Of a DNA stretch of 64,000 nucleotides, positions 1-12,590 are shown in pieces (position 1 is the first letter of the stretch; every line of letters begins with the position of its first letter). The notes beneath the pieces were generated by a model. It made no database searches and was not told the origin of the DNA. It saw nothing but the letters and a program-made list of their open reading frames with translations. A program made the position numbers and the translations under genes. The stretch covers positions 1 to 64,000 of the forward strand of contig LFRZ01000019.1 of assembly GCA_001513025.1 (NCBI GenBank), given 5' to 3'. Origin of the DNA: Gammaproteobacteria bacterium DTU037. GTDB lineage: Bacteria > Pseudomonadota > Gammaproteobacteria > Pseudomonadales > Pseudomonadaceae.

Positions 1-3000
1 CTATTCGAGAACGACGTTTTCGATACGGCTAATAATCTAGAGACCCTATCGATCTCAGCTGACGCAGGCATAATCTTCACCGAAGTGGGCGTGGGCACCA
101 CGCTGCAAGGAGAATACGGCACACTGGCTGTGAATGCGGACGGCAGTTACACTTATACACCAGACGCAGCTTTGGTACATTTCACCGCACCGGTAGATGA
201 TGTATTCACCTATCAAGTGACCTTTACCGACGGAACGACCGAGCAGGCCAGTCTAACAGTTACGCTCAAGCCCTCTGGCGCTGGCATTTCTGAAATGCCA
301 TTTGCGCCAATTGTAGACATTGGCGATGGTAATGATTTCATCACCGCTGATGAAATTAATGCTGAAAATAAAGTAACAGTGACCATTCAATTACCAGCGA
401 CTGCTGAGGCTGATGACACTATCAGAGGTCTCGGTGAAGATATTATTCTGACTGAAGCGGACATCACCGCTAAGCAAGTGGCTGTTACTGTTGCCACACC
501 GGATGAAGGTGAATCACTCAGTGTATCTGTGGTTCTTATAGACTCTGCAGGTAACAAGAGCTATCCAGGCACTGCAACGGCGATTGTTGATACAACAGCA
601 CCATCAATGCCGATCGTAGCGATTGGTAATGATGACGACTTTATTACTGCTGATGAGATTGTTGGCGGTAAAGTGACTCTAACTGTGACGTTGCCTGATA
701 ATGCAGCGGTCGGCGACACTGTTAATGGTCTTGATAAAGTCATTACGCTAACCCAGGCGAATCTTGACGCCGGTCAGGTGACAGGCACCCTTGCTGCACC
801 GGCTGAAGGTGAGACGCTTGAAGCATCCGTGACGCTCACCGACCGCGCTGGTAATACGAGCGTTCCGGGCACCGCTGAGGCGACTGTTGATACAACAGCA
901 CCCGCTGAGCCAACGATTGAGACTGAGATCGACGGCGCTGTAGTTGTGACACCTGAGGCAGATGACACTACAGAAGTGAGCATTGTTTACACCGATGAAA
1001 ACGGTGATGAGCAAACGGTGGTTGTCACTAAAGGTTCAGATGATACTTGGAGTGCAGATAGCACGGATGTAACGGTTGATCCAGTCACGGGCGTGACCAC
1101 GATTCCTACTGATCAAGTGGATACTAGCAAGGACGTCACTGCGACGGCCAAAGACCCCGCGGGCAACACCGCTGAGGCAACCCAGAACGGTGATACTGAA
1201 GCACCAGGCCAACCGACAGTAATCATTGGCAATGGTGATAATTACATCACTGCCGACGAGATCGATACGAACAACAAAGTCACGCTGACTGTAGAGCTGC
1301 CTACTAATGCAGTTGCGGGCGATACGCTCACCGGCTTAGGTGATCCAATCGTTCTCGACGATGCTGATATCACCGCGGGTCAAGTTAGCGGAGCTGTTGC
1401 AGCGCCGGCTGATGGCGAAACACTGCATGTGGTTGTGAGCATCACAGACACTGCGGGTAACGTTGGACCTGATGGCACTGCGATTGCGACTGTAGACACA
1501 GAAGCACCTACATTAACGATCACGACCCCAATTGCCGGCGATGATGTTGTCAATATTATCGAAGCTGCAGCTGGTTTTGCCGTGACGGGTACGGGCACTG
1601 CCGGTGACCTCATCACTTTGACCAACGAAGCAGGTCAAAAAATAGGTACAACAACGGTTACGCCTGAAAACACTTGGAGTATTGCGGTAGATGCAACGCA
1701 TATTGCGGCGATGGGACAAGGTAGCGAGACATTGACTGCTACTGCCAAAGATCCGGCCGGTAATACGACCGTTAAGATTGCAATCATCATGGTTGACAGC
1801 GAAATTATTGCTGGGGCGGATAACCTTGTTGATTTTCAGTTAACAGCTGTCCCCCTGAGTACAGACAATCCAAATCCTGGAAGCTTAAATAAAACAGGAT
1901 TTACGGTTGTAGGAGCAGGGTTAGGGCCAGTATTAGGCGCTGGTGTTATCGATAACGTCATCAAAAATTCGGTGCAGTTTAATGTCGATGAAAATCAGGT
2001 TCGCGAGGTTACAGTTTATGCTGACGCTGGGGGTGTCACGGTCGGCACCATGAATCTCAACCTTTACAAAATGAATGAAACGACCCGCGAATGGGAGTTG
2101 CAATCGGTAAAAGAGAATTGGGTGACTGCTGTATTGGGTGGTAAATCTAAAGACACTGATTTTGTCTTAGATGAAGGTCAGTGGATGTTTGTGATGTCTG
2201 GTGGCTTAGGGCTCGCAATATTAACTGGTTATACACTTAAATTTACCAGCGATACGACGCTAGATTATGCTAATGCAACGTCTATAAGTGGTGCTATTCC
2301 AGGTAATATTTTAATTGATAATGACTCGAATTTTAGCTATGACGAGTTGCCTGCAGGCACGATTCTGGCATCTGTTAATAGCACCGCTGTTTCTGAGTCT
2401 GGCACCACAAATATTGTTGCTGAACATGGCACTTTAACTGTTCGTGCCAATGGTTCCTATGATTATCAAGTTGATCCTGATTTCCGTGGGCCTTATGGTT
2501 ATGAAGAGGTATTCACTTATAAGGCAATGTCACCGAAGGGCAGTGTTATTTCTGCAACGCTAACCATTCAGCTCAATATCTTCCCTATTGATAAGCAGGT
2601 TAAAATAGATGAGAACCTTATTGTTGATATCGAACCCACTGTAACGCTGGATACGGCTGAATCTGTAATTAAAAATGCTGTTGGCTTCGCGGTTCTAGAG
2701 CTAAGTGCTGGGTCTTCATCAGTATTGGATCTTAATCTTCTAGGTGGCAAGCCACCCTTGGAGTTTACTGTTGGTGAGAACCAGGTACGTGAACTAACTT
2801 TACATGGCAGTGCTGGAGGCTTAGAAATTGCAAAAACTTATAGTATGGCTGTCTACAAATTAGATGAAAATACGGACAATTATGTTCAGATTCATTTTCA
2901 GGAAAATTGGTTTAACGCGCCGCTTTTTGGTGGCGCATCAGGACCGTTAACTTTGAAGTTTGGCGAGGGTGATTATAAGGCTATTCTGTTAACAGCTGGG

Positions 3001-4464
3001 GGGATAGGGGCTCTTAGCGGTAATGGTTTGTATGTAGATCACGATAAAATCTACGATTACAACACTCCTTTTAAGTTTACCGGCTTGCTTGAAGGCGATG
3101 TAACCCCAGAGGCAGGCACTGTCTTACTTAAGGTGGGTGAGGAATGGGTTGATCCAGACTCAATTACACCACTGACATTCCAAGGTCAGTATGGTGAGTT
3201 GAATATCTCTGCCGATGGTACATATAGCTACAGCGTGGCTACGTCAGCTGACCCCGCCTGGAAGCCGCCTTATGGCGCAGTTGAGTCATTCCGCCTCGTC
3301 ACTCTAGACGCAGAGGGTAAAGCTGCTGTTGAAACATTGAATATCAAGGTTGCCACGCACACTGCGGTTAATGATTTCAATGATGTGAGTGTTGCAGAGC
3401 AGAATACCGTCACTACAATTAAGTATGATGAGCGGGATAAAGCAGGGAATTACGGCGATTCTTACTCGAAAGAGTTTGAGGTGGCTGAACACTCAGCGGC
3501 AGCGCCAGTAACGATTAAGGCTACTGCCAGCTCAGCTAATATTGCGCTCGCTCCGAATGTAATTATTACATATACGTTATTGAACACTACTACTGGGGAA
3601 AATTTTATAAAAACAGTAGAGGGTACAAAAGAGAGCGCTACTCTGAATAAGAGCCTAGTTGATTTACCAGCGGGACAGTATGAGCTGACAGTTACAACCA
3701 ATAAGGGCAACTTACAGAGCATTTACTTTGAATCAACGGTAATACACTCGGAGAAGTACACCCCAACGGCGATTAACCCAGTCACTGGAGCCTTGCTCCA
3801 AGGCGCTGGTAATGACCAAGGCACGCAGAACATTGCTGAACTGAAAGTCGGAACTCAAACTGTCTTTGTAAGTGACCCAAATAAAGGTGCAGAATCGATC
3901 AAAATTGAAGGCCTCTACGGAACCTTGATCGTCGATAAAAACGGTGACTACAGCTACTTACCCAATGGTGAAAAGTTCGGTATTGAGACCTTTGCCTACG
4001 AAACTACCTCGGTGATAGGTATCAAAGAAGCCGCCACTTTAGAGATTAATGTGGGGCAGGCCATCACTGCCTCGGAGCATGCAGATATCGCTGTCAGTTC
4101 TGCGGCAGATGATGTGTTCACTATGGGCGATGGTGCAGATACCGTCAGCTTTGAAAACTTAGGAGGACTGTTAGAAGGCGGTAATGGTAACAATGGCCTT
4201 GATGAATGGACTGACTATGATTCAAGCCAAGGCGATGTAATTGATCTCACTGAGCTGTTGGATGGCGAGCAGACTGAAGTAAATCTTGATGGATACTTGA
4301 AGTATGCCGATGGCAAGCTGCAAGTCGACCGCAATGGTGGCGGTGATGAGTTTGAGGATCTATTAGTGGTTGCTGATGCAGCTGATACTTCGGTATTGAT
4401 TATTTGGGGTGACATAGAGGATCCGTTATATAACTTACTCACCTCTGAACTACTTATAGGTTAA
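1..4464 (+). CDS. Large Bap/LapF-type adhesin, C-terminal part (5' truncated by window start); Ig-like/VCBS-like repeats and type I secretion-like C-terminus
   Basis: Frame 1 is open from base 1 (LFENDVFDTANNLETLSISADAG...), so the 85 GTG start is only a track artifact. Repeats of the type DTTAPxxPxxxIGxxxDFITADEI...; VCBS-like GTYGTLxVxADGSYxY segments; acidic C-terminus with DVFTMGDGADTVSFENLGGLLEGGNG and DVIDLTELL. Confidence 0.85.
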   Translation, partial: LFENDVFDTANNLETLSISADAGIIFTEVGVGTTLQGEYGTLAVNADGSYTYTPDAALVHFTAPVDDVFTYQVTFTDGTTEQASLTVTLKPSGAGISEMPFAPIVDIGDGNDFITADEINAENKVTVTIQLPATAEADDTIRGLGEDIILTEADITAKQVAVTVATPDEGESLSVSVVLIDSAGNKSYPGTATAIVDTTAPSMPIVAIGNDDDFITADEIVGGKVTLTVTLPDNAAVGDTVNGLDKVITLTQANLDAGQVTGTLAAPAEGETLEASVTLTDRAGNTSVPGTAEATVDTTAPAEPTIETEIDGAVVVTPEADDTTEVSIVYTDENGDEQTVVVTKGSDDTWSADSTDVTVDPVTGVTTIPTDQVDTSKDVTATAKDPAGNTAEATQNGDTEAPGQPTVIIGNGDNYITADEIDTNNKVTLTVELPTNAVAGDTLTGLGDPIVLDDADITAGQVSGAVAAPADGETLHVVVSITDTAGNVGPDGTAIATVDTEAPTLTITTPIAGDDVVNIIEAAAGFAVTGTGTAGDLITLTNEAGQKIGTTTVTPENTWSIAVDATHIAAMGQGSETLTATAKDPAGNTTVKIAIIMVDSEIIAGADNLVDFQLTAVPLSTDNPNPGSLNKTGFTVVGAGLGPVLGAGVIDNVIKNSVQFNVDENQVREVTVYADAGGVTVGTMNLNLYKMNETTREWELQSVKENWVTAVLGGKSKDTDFVLDEGQWMFVMSGGLGLAILTGYTLKFTSDTTLDYANATSISGAIPGNILIDNDSNFSYDELPAGTILASVNSTAVSESGTTNIVAEHGTLTVRANGSYDYQVDPDFRGPYGYEEVFTYKAMSPKGSVISATLTIQLNIFPIDKQVKIDENLIVDIEPTVTLDTAESVIKNAVGFAVLELSAGSSSVLDLNLLGGKPPLEFTVGENQVRELTLHGSAGGLEIAKTYSMAVYKLDENTDNYVQIHFQENWFNAPLFGGASGPLTLKFGEGDYKAILLTAGGIGALSGNGLYVDHDKIYDYNTPFKFTGLLEGDVTPEAGTVLLKVGEEWVDPDSITPLTFQGQYGELNISADGTYSYSVATSADPAWKPPYGAVESFRLVTLDAEGKAAVETLNIKVATHTAVNDFNDVSVAEQNTVTTIKYDERDKAGNYGDSYSKEFEVAEHSAAAPVTIKATASSANIALAPNVIITYTLLNTTTGENFIKTVEGTKESATLNKSLVDLPAGQYELTVTTNKGNLQSIYFESTVIHSEKYTPTAINPVTGALLQGAGNDQGTQNIAELKVGTQTVFVSDPNKGAESIKIEGLYGTLIVDKNGDYSYLPNGEKFGIETFAYETTSVIGIKEAATLEINVGQAITASEHADIAVSSAADDVFTMGDGADTVSFENLGGLLEGGNGNNGLDEWTDYDSSQGDVIDLTELLDGEQTEVNLDGYLKYADGKLQVDRNGGGDEFEDLLVVADAADTSVLIIWGDIEDPLYNLLTSELLIG
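301..1509 (+). repeat. Three tandem protein-level Ig-like repeats with the xxIGxxxx(F/Y)ITADEI motif inside the adhesin, the third separated by a different Ig-like unit
   Basis: PIVDIGDGNDFITADEI, PIVAIGNDDDFITADEI and PTVIIGNGDNYITADEI, each followed by ~95 aa of similar sequence ending in ATVDT(T/E)AP. Confidence 0.8.
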
Positions 4465-4474
4465 TCGCCTAAAA

Positions 4475-4500
4475 AGCCGGGCCAATTAGCCCGGTTTTTT
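4475..4500 (+). terminator. Rho-independent terminator after adhesin
   Basis: CCGGGC-caatta-GCCCGG followed by TTTTTT. Confidence 0.9.
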
Positions 4501-4600
4501 GTTTAAAAGGGTTTTATCGCTTATATTTAAAAGTAGAGGTGTAGACCGCTACAGTTCAGATGCTGCTTGAGTCAAAATCATAGATAAAAAGGATAAAAAT

Positions 4601-4972
4601 ATGAATTGGTATTTAGATGTCTTAAAGCAATACGCGATATTTAGCGGCAGGGCAAGACGTAAAGAATATTGGTATTTTATTTTGTTCAATCTAATTATCA
4701 GTATTGTTCTTGCTGCAATTGATGGGGCAATGGGAAGTTATAGTGCCGGAACTGGAATGGGTTTACTGGGCAGTGTTTATACCTTAGCTATATTGCTGCC
4801 AGGCATCGGCGTATCAATACGACGACTGCATGACACTGGACGTAGCGGCTGGTGGATGCTGGTTGGCTTTGTACCGCTGATTGGTGTCCTTGTATTGCTT
4901 GTGTTTATGGCCCAAGACAGCAAGCCAGGGCAGAATCAATATGGTGCAAATCCAAAAGGCGTAACCGCCTAA
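4601..4972 (+). CDS. DUF805 family inner membrane protein (YhaH-like)
   Basis: MNWYLDVLKQYAIFSGRARRKEYWYF...IRRLHDTGRSGWW..., typical DUF805 motifs. Confidence 0.9.
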   Translation: MNWYLDVLKQYAIFSGRARRKEYWYFILFNLIISIVLAAIDGAMGSYSAGTGMGLLGSVYTLAILLPGIGVSIRRLHDTGRSGWWMLVGFVPLIGVLVLLVFMAQDSKPGQNQYGANPKGVTA

Positions 4973-5067
4973 TAAGACGTTTCAGCGGGCAGATTGCTGC
5001 CCGCCGCTATACTTGATAGGAGGCTTGGGGCTGGATCGGGCTATGCGACAGCCATACCATGATGGCA

Positions 5068-5391
5068 TTAGCTACTACGCTCCACCAACTGCGGCAACAC
5101 ATGCCGCCACTCTTCAAAACCGCCATCCATGCTGTACAGATCGCTAAAGTCTTGGCTGTGTAAATAAGCAGCAGCGCTTTGGCTAGAGTGACCGTGGTAG
5201 CACACGACAATGGTGGGTAAATCCAGGTCCGCTTGGGCGATAAAGGTGGCTAATGACTGGTTATCCAGATGAATGGCGCCGCGTGGATGTCCGTTAGCAA
5301 AGCTTTCGGGATCACGAATATCCACCATCACTGCGCCTTCGGCACAGAGTTGCTGGGCTTGTGTCACGTTAATGCGTTTAAAAGCGTCCAT
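5068..5391 (-). CDS. glpE: Thiosulfate sulfurtransferase GlpE (rhodanese)
   Basis: Single rhodanese domain with active-site loop [13 protein letters not shown]; next to apaH as in pseudomonads. Start chosen at MDAFKRINV. Confidence 0.9.
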   Translation of the reverse strand: MDAFKRINVTQAQQLCAEGAVMVDIRDPESFANGHPRGAIHLDNQSLATFIAQADLDLPTIVVCYHGHSSQSAAAYLHSQDFSDLYSMDGGFEEWRHVLPQLVERSS

Positions 5392-5415
5392 AAGGTCCTC
5401 GTGCAATAGCAGTGA

Positions 5416-6237
5416 TTATTTAGCCGGCGGGCAAGCGCAGCGTTCAAAATGTTGGGTGTCGATATTATACAACGACATTTTTCCGCCCCACACGCAGCCG
5501 GTATCCAATGCAATCGTATTGGCAGCAGGACAGCGACCTTCGAGGGCGGCCCAGTGACCAAATAACAGAGTGTCATTTTTAGTTAAACGTTCTGGGTGAC
5601 TGAACCAAGGAGCAAAGCCATTGGGTGCTGTGTCGATACCTTCTTTACCATTGAGATCAAGCACGCCGGTGGCGCTGCAAAAGCGCATGCGGGTGAAGTA
5701 GTTGGTGATCACGCGTAAGCGTTCAATACCGCTCAGGTCATCACTCCAGCGGGTCGGATGATCGCCGTACATGCCATCTAAATAAGGAATAAATAAGCTG
5801 TCATCACGTAACACCACATGCATTTCTTCGGCATGTGCCAGTGCGTCTTGAATGCTCCACTGCGGCGGGATGCCGGCATGCACCATGCTGATCTGACGCT
5901 CGGCATCATGGTGCATCAGCGGTAACTGGCGCAGCCAAAAAAGCAGGTCCGCACAGTCTGGCGCATTTAGCACGTCACGTAAGGTATCTTTCTTTTTTAG
6001 GCGGGCGGCATGGTTGGCAACTGCGAGCAAGTGCAAGTCATGATTACCGAGTACGCTGACCACTGAATCACGCATGGCATACAAAAAGCGCAGGGTTTCG
6101 AGCGATTGCGGACCACGGTTGACCAAGTCACCGACTAACCACAGTGTATCTTGACTTGGATCGAATTTGACTCGATCCAAGAGGCACTTAAGCGGCTCTA
6201 AACAGCCTTGTACATCACCAACAGCGTATGTCGCCAT
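5416..6237 (-). CDS. apaH: Symmetrical diadenosine tetraphosphatase ApaH
   Basis: [20 protein letters not shown]...[18 protein letters not shown]...GNHDLHLLA; ApaH signature. Confidence 0.95.
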   Translation of the reverse strand: MATYAVGDVQGCLEPLKCLLDRVKFDPSQDTLWLVGDLVNRGPQSLETLRFLYAMRDSVVSVLGNHDLHLLAVANHAARLKKKDTLRDVLNAPDCADLLFWLRQLPLMHHDAERQISMVHAGIPPQWSIQDALAHAEEMHVVLRDDSLFIPYLDGMYGDHPTRWSDDLSGIERLRVITNYFTRMRFCSATGVLDLNGKEGIDTAPNGFAPWFSHPERLTKNDTLLFGHWAALEGRCPAANTIALDTGCVWGGKMSLYNIDTQHFERCACPPAK

Positions 6238-6617
6238 TAATGTAACACCCCAGGCACGGCTAAGCTAAATGGCGCGATGGGAGCATCAAACTCTTCACCA
6301 TCGGGTGTTTTCATGGTGAAGCTGCCTTGCATACTGCCAACTGCGGTGGCCATTAAGGTGCCGCTGCTGTAACTAAACTCATCATTGGCATCAATCACCG
6401 GTTGTTCACCGACTACGCCGTCGCCACGTACTTCTTGGGTTTTGCCGTCGCCATCAGTAATGATCCAGTGCCGACTTAATAACTGTGCAGACTCGTTACC
6501 GTTATTACGGATAGTGATGTCATAGGCAAACACATAGCGGTTTTCTTCCGGATGTGAGTGCTCAGCTAAGTAGCGCGTTTTTACATTGATATCAATGGTG
6601 TCACACAGATCAGTCAT
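6237..6617 (-). CDS. apaG: ApaG (Co2+/Mg2+ efflux-associated protein)
   Basis: [51 protein letters not shown]; ApaG signature. Start chosen at [12 protein letters not shown]. Confidence 0.95.
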   Translation of the reverse strand: MTDLCDTIDINVKTRYLAEHSHPEENRYVFAYDITIRNNGNESAQLLSRHWIITDGDGKTQEVRGDGVVGEQPVIDANDEFSYSSGTLMATAVGSMQGSFTMKTPDGEEFDAPIAPFSLAVPGVLH

Positions 6618-6625
6618 AGCGATTC

Positions 6626-7438
6626 TCAAGATAATTCTGCGGCCTGCTGCTCAGACAGTTGGTCGGCTAAGCGTACAAACGCGGCCATGTCTAATTGTTC
6701 AGGGCGTAAACTTCCATCGACACCGGCGGCTTCAATCGCTTCGGCGGATAAAAGATTTTTTAAGGTGTTACGCAAGGTTTTGCGACGCTGATTAAAGGCT
6801 TCGCGAACCACGCGGTCTAACGCTCGTGCATCTTTAGCGGGGTAAGGTAGCTCTGCATAAGGGGTTAAGCGCACAATCGCTGAATCTACTTTAGGGGGGG
6901 GGCTAAAGGAGCCAGGGCCCACATTAAAGAGATGCTCAACGCGGCAATGGTACTGCACCATAATCGATAAACGCCCCCAATCACCACCACCGGGCTTCGC
7001 CGCCATGCGTTGCACCACTTCTTTTTGTAGCATAAAGTGCATATCACGCACTAAATGAGCATTGTTGAGCAGGTGGAAAATCAGCGGTGTAGAAATATTG
7101 TAGGGTAGGTTACCGACCACTCGTAGGCTGCTTGGCGCAGGATCAAGACGGGCAAAATCGAACTTTAGCGCATCACCTTCGTGCAAGGTAAAATTAGGCG
7201 TAAGGGCAAATTTCACTTTGAGTATGGAGGCTAGGTCGCGGTCGATTTCGATCACGTCGAGCTGTGCATGGCTGTTGACTAAACCTTCAGTGAGCGCGCC
7301 TTGGCCTGGGCCGATTTCTAGCAGTCGATCGCCTTCACGGGGTGAGATCGCACGAATAATACGATCAATCACGCCAGTGTCGTGTAAGAAGTTTTGACCA
7401 AAGCGCTTACGGGCGCGGTGCTGATAGATATCCGACAT
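6626..7438 (-). CDS. rsmA: 16S rRNA (adenine(1518)-N(6)/adenine(1519)-N(6))-dimethyltransferase RsmA
   Basis: RARKRFGQNFLHDTGVIDRIIRAI...LEIGPGQGALTEGL...VVGNLPYNISTPLIFHLL. Confidence 0.96.
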   Translation of the reverse strand: MSDIYQHRARKRFGQNFLHDTGVIDRIIRAISPREGDRLLEIGPGQGALTEGLVNSHAQLDVIEIDRDLASILKVKFALTPNFTLHEGDALKFDFARLDPAPSSLRVVGNLPYNISTPLIFHLLNNAHLVRDMHFMLQKEVVQRMAAKPGGGDWGRLSIMVQYHCRVEHLFNVGPGSFSPPPKVDSAIVRLTPYAELPYPAKDARALDRVVREAFNQRRKTLRNTLKNLLSAEAIEAAGVDGSLRPEQLDMAAFVRLADQLSEQQAAELS

Positions 7439-7503
7439 TCGGCTGCTCCAATTAACAAGCCCAGCAGTTTAGCAAAAAACCAGCAGAGCTTCGCCTTTAT
7501 CGG

Positions 7504-8535
7504 TTATTGATGCTGAAAAATAGCTAGACCTGAGCCAGACATCTTCAGCAATAACGAGGCCATGCCCAGCCACGCATCGCCTATGGTTTGCCCTTTACTC
7601 TGTTCATCAATCAATTGTGCATCTTTGAGTAGCAACTGCCATTGTCCACCAGATAGGCGTTTCAGCGCTTTAGCGAACAGTGGTTTGCGCGCCGCCGGCC
7701 AGACCTTAGACAGGGCTCGATCGAGACTGGTGCCTTGGCTGAGCTGCTGAGCGAGTGCGGCTAATTGGCGAATATCACGGGCTACGGCCCATAAGATAAT
7801 CGGGATATCCACGCCTTCACTGCGCAACCCCGCCAACATGCGCAAGCTGCGCTCAGTATCGCCTTCCAGTGCGGCATCGACTAAACCGAAGACATCATAG
7901 CGCGCGCTATCCGCGATGCTGGCTTGGATGGTCGCTAAATCAAGATGGGTGGCGTTGCTGAGTAATTTAAGTTTTTCAATTTCTTGCACCGCCGCCAGTA
8001 AGTTGCCTTCAGTGCGCGCAACAATTAAATCAATGGCTTCGGGATCCGCGCTTAAGCCTTGCTGCGCCAAGCGTTGATTGATCCAGTTAGGCAGTTGATC
8101 AATACTGATAGTGGGCAGCTGAATAAAGCCGCACAGTGGGCTATCGATTAAGGCTTTGGCCCACTTGGTTTTTAGCGTACTGCTATCCAGGCGCGGTACG
8201 TTAATCAATAGCACCGTATCTTCAGCCGGACGCGCTAAGTATTCTTGTAATACCAGACTGCCTTGATCACCGGGTTTACCTGAATTAATGCGCAGTTCCA
8301 GTAAGCGTTTTTCGGCAAATAGCGAGAGGCTGGCGTTGGCTTCGCGGATGATGTTCCAATCAAAACCACGCTCAACATGAAACACTTGGCGCTCGCTGTA
8401 ATCGGCTTGACGACAGGCCCTGCGCAGGGTGTCACTGGCCTCTTGTGCTAATAACGGCTCGTCACTGCTGACTAAATAAATAGGCAGCAGTGCTTGTTTA
8501 AGTTGGCCGGCGAGTTTTTCAGGGTAAATGCGCAT
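7504..8535 (-). CDS. holA: DNA polymerase III subunit delta (HolA)
   Basis: MRIYPEKLAGQLKQALLPIYLVSSDEPLLAQEA...; downstream of lptE/leuS. Confidence 0.93.
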   Translation of the reverse strand: MRIYPEKLAGQLKQALLPIYLVSSDEPLLAQEASDTLRRACRQADYSERQVFHVERGFDWNIIREANASLSLFAEKRLLELRINSGKPGDQGSLVLQEYLARPAEDTVLLINVPRLDSSTLKTKWAKALIDSPLCGFIQLPTISIDQLPNWINQRLAQQGLSADPEAIDLIVARTEGNLLAAVQEIEKLKLLSNATHLDLATIQASIADSARYDVFGLVDAALEGDTERSLRMLAGLRSEGVDIPIILWAVARDIRQLAALAQQLSQGTSLDRALSKVWPAARKPLFAKALKRLSGGQWQLLLKDAQLIDEQSKGQTIGDAWLGMASLLLKMSGSGLAIFQHQ

Positions 8536-8576
8536 AGGGCAAGGGTGGGGTCTTGTGTGCACAAGACCCTAACGCT

Positions 8577-9179
8577 CTAGGGTAAAGAGATCGGTGATTG
8601 TTGTGGCTCATCAAAGCGCTGGGCCCGGATTGCAGCATCGCGTGCTTGTGCTTCAGCATCCTGACGGCGTTGAGCTTGATCTTGTAATCCTTGCAATTGC
8701 GTGGGGTTGACCGCTTGCAGGCGCATCATCAACTGCATGACTAACTCAGCGCGCATTTCTTGACGCAGTAAGGCTTCTTCCTGGCTAGAACCTGTGACAT
8801 TGTCTTGGTTGTACGCATAACTGCGCTGCACTTTGACGCTGTCTTGGATTAACGCCGGTAAACTGCCAGAACGCAGTTCATAGTTGGCCGAACTGGTCAG
8901 GGTGTACTCAGCGCTGCGCGTACCAGGGGTAAAGCTGGCGGTGCGTCTGCTGTTCTCTTCTGCACCTAAGTACAGAGTGAAAGGCGCACTGCTGGAGATG
9001 GTGACATTATTGTTGGCCAGACTTTCTGTCACCTGTTTGCCAAGTGGACTGAACGCATCACGGGCGGCAAAGTTCAGTTCGCTCAGGGCCATCTGTGTGG
9101 TACCTGTGCCGCGTAAGTGAAAGCCGCAAGCGGTCAGTAAAAAAGCCAGACCCAGTACGGTAAAAGAGCGTTTTAACAT
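8577..9179 (-). CDS. lptE: LPS-assembly lipoprotein LptE
   Basis: Lipobox LLTACGFHLRG typical of LptE; between leuS and holA. Confidence 0.93.
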   Translation of the reverse strand: MLKRSFTVLGLAFLLTACGFHLRGTGTTQMALSELNFAARDAFSPLGKQVTESLANNNVTISSSAPFTLYLGAEENSRRTASFTPGTRSAEYTLTSSANYELRSGSLPALIQDSVKVQRSYAYNQDNVTGSSQEEALLRQEMRAELVMQLMMRLQAVNPTQLQGLQDQAQRRQDAEAQARDAAIRAQRFDEPQQSPISLP

Positions 9180-9245
9180 GGTGTGTCCTCTGTGCCTAAC
9201 CTCGTGCTGAGGTTAGGCCGGGGTGAGTAAAAAAACATAACTCAA

Positions 9246-11876
<2,631 letters not shown>

Positions 11877-12203
11877 TTATCGTCAAGAAAGTCATAAGGA
11901 CGATACGCCGCAGCGCATCAATTAAAAATATCTGCCTAGCATACATGAGGCGGGCGCAAGGAGGGAAACTGCATCTTTATATCGATTGTGATTGTGCAGT
12001 ACGGCAATGCGCTAAGGCTTTCATCTCGACAATCCTGTTAATCTCTAAAGCACAGCGATAGCAGATAAAAGTCAGGTGCAGTGGTATTGCGGGGTAATCT
12101 TATTTATTCTGAATTTGCACTACAAGTGCTGCGTGTCTGGTTTTCCAGCGCTATTTTTCCGGCGCTGGGTGTGTGTTTTCAATCATTGTTTTAGGAGGTC
12201 AGC

Positions 12204-12590
12204 TTGACTGCAGTATCGCCTCAGCGCGTGTTAATTCTGGTGACCAGTGGTCCGAGCACGCCGGCACGCTGCGCAGCACCTTTTCACATTGCTACGCTGT
12301 TAGCCTGTATGGACGCCGAGGTCACACTGTATTTGACCGGTGAGGCGGCGCAGTTTGCCTATCTAGGTGTAGCGGAGACAGTATTCCCTGAGGAGGGCGG
12401 TGCGCCAGTGCTGCATTTTATTCGCCAAGCCAAGCAAATGGGCGTGCGCTTATTGCTCTGTCGTAAGCCACCAATTGCCGGGCAAACGACTCTTGTCGAG
12501 CCGGTCTTAATTGCTGAAGTGGACGATTACGGTAGCGGCGGTGAACTGGCGACGATGATTCTCGAATACGAAAAGGTGCTCTCATTATGA
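12204..12590 (+). CDS. DsrE/TusD-like sulfur carrier family protein
   Basis: DsrE-like fold pattern (RVLILVTSGPSTPARCAAPFHIATLLACMDAEVTLYLTGEA...GVRLLLCRKP, with Cys at the expected position). TTG start preceded by AGGAGG. Confidence 0.7.
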   Translation: MTAVSPQRVLILVTSGPSTPARCAAPFHIATLLACMDAEVTLYLTGEAAQFAYLGVAETVFPEEGGAPVLHFIRQAKQMGVRLLLCRKPPIAGQTTLVEPVLIAEVDDYGSGGELATMILEYEKVLSL

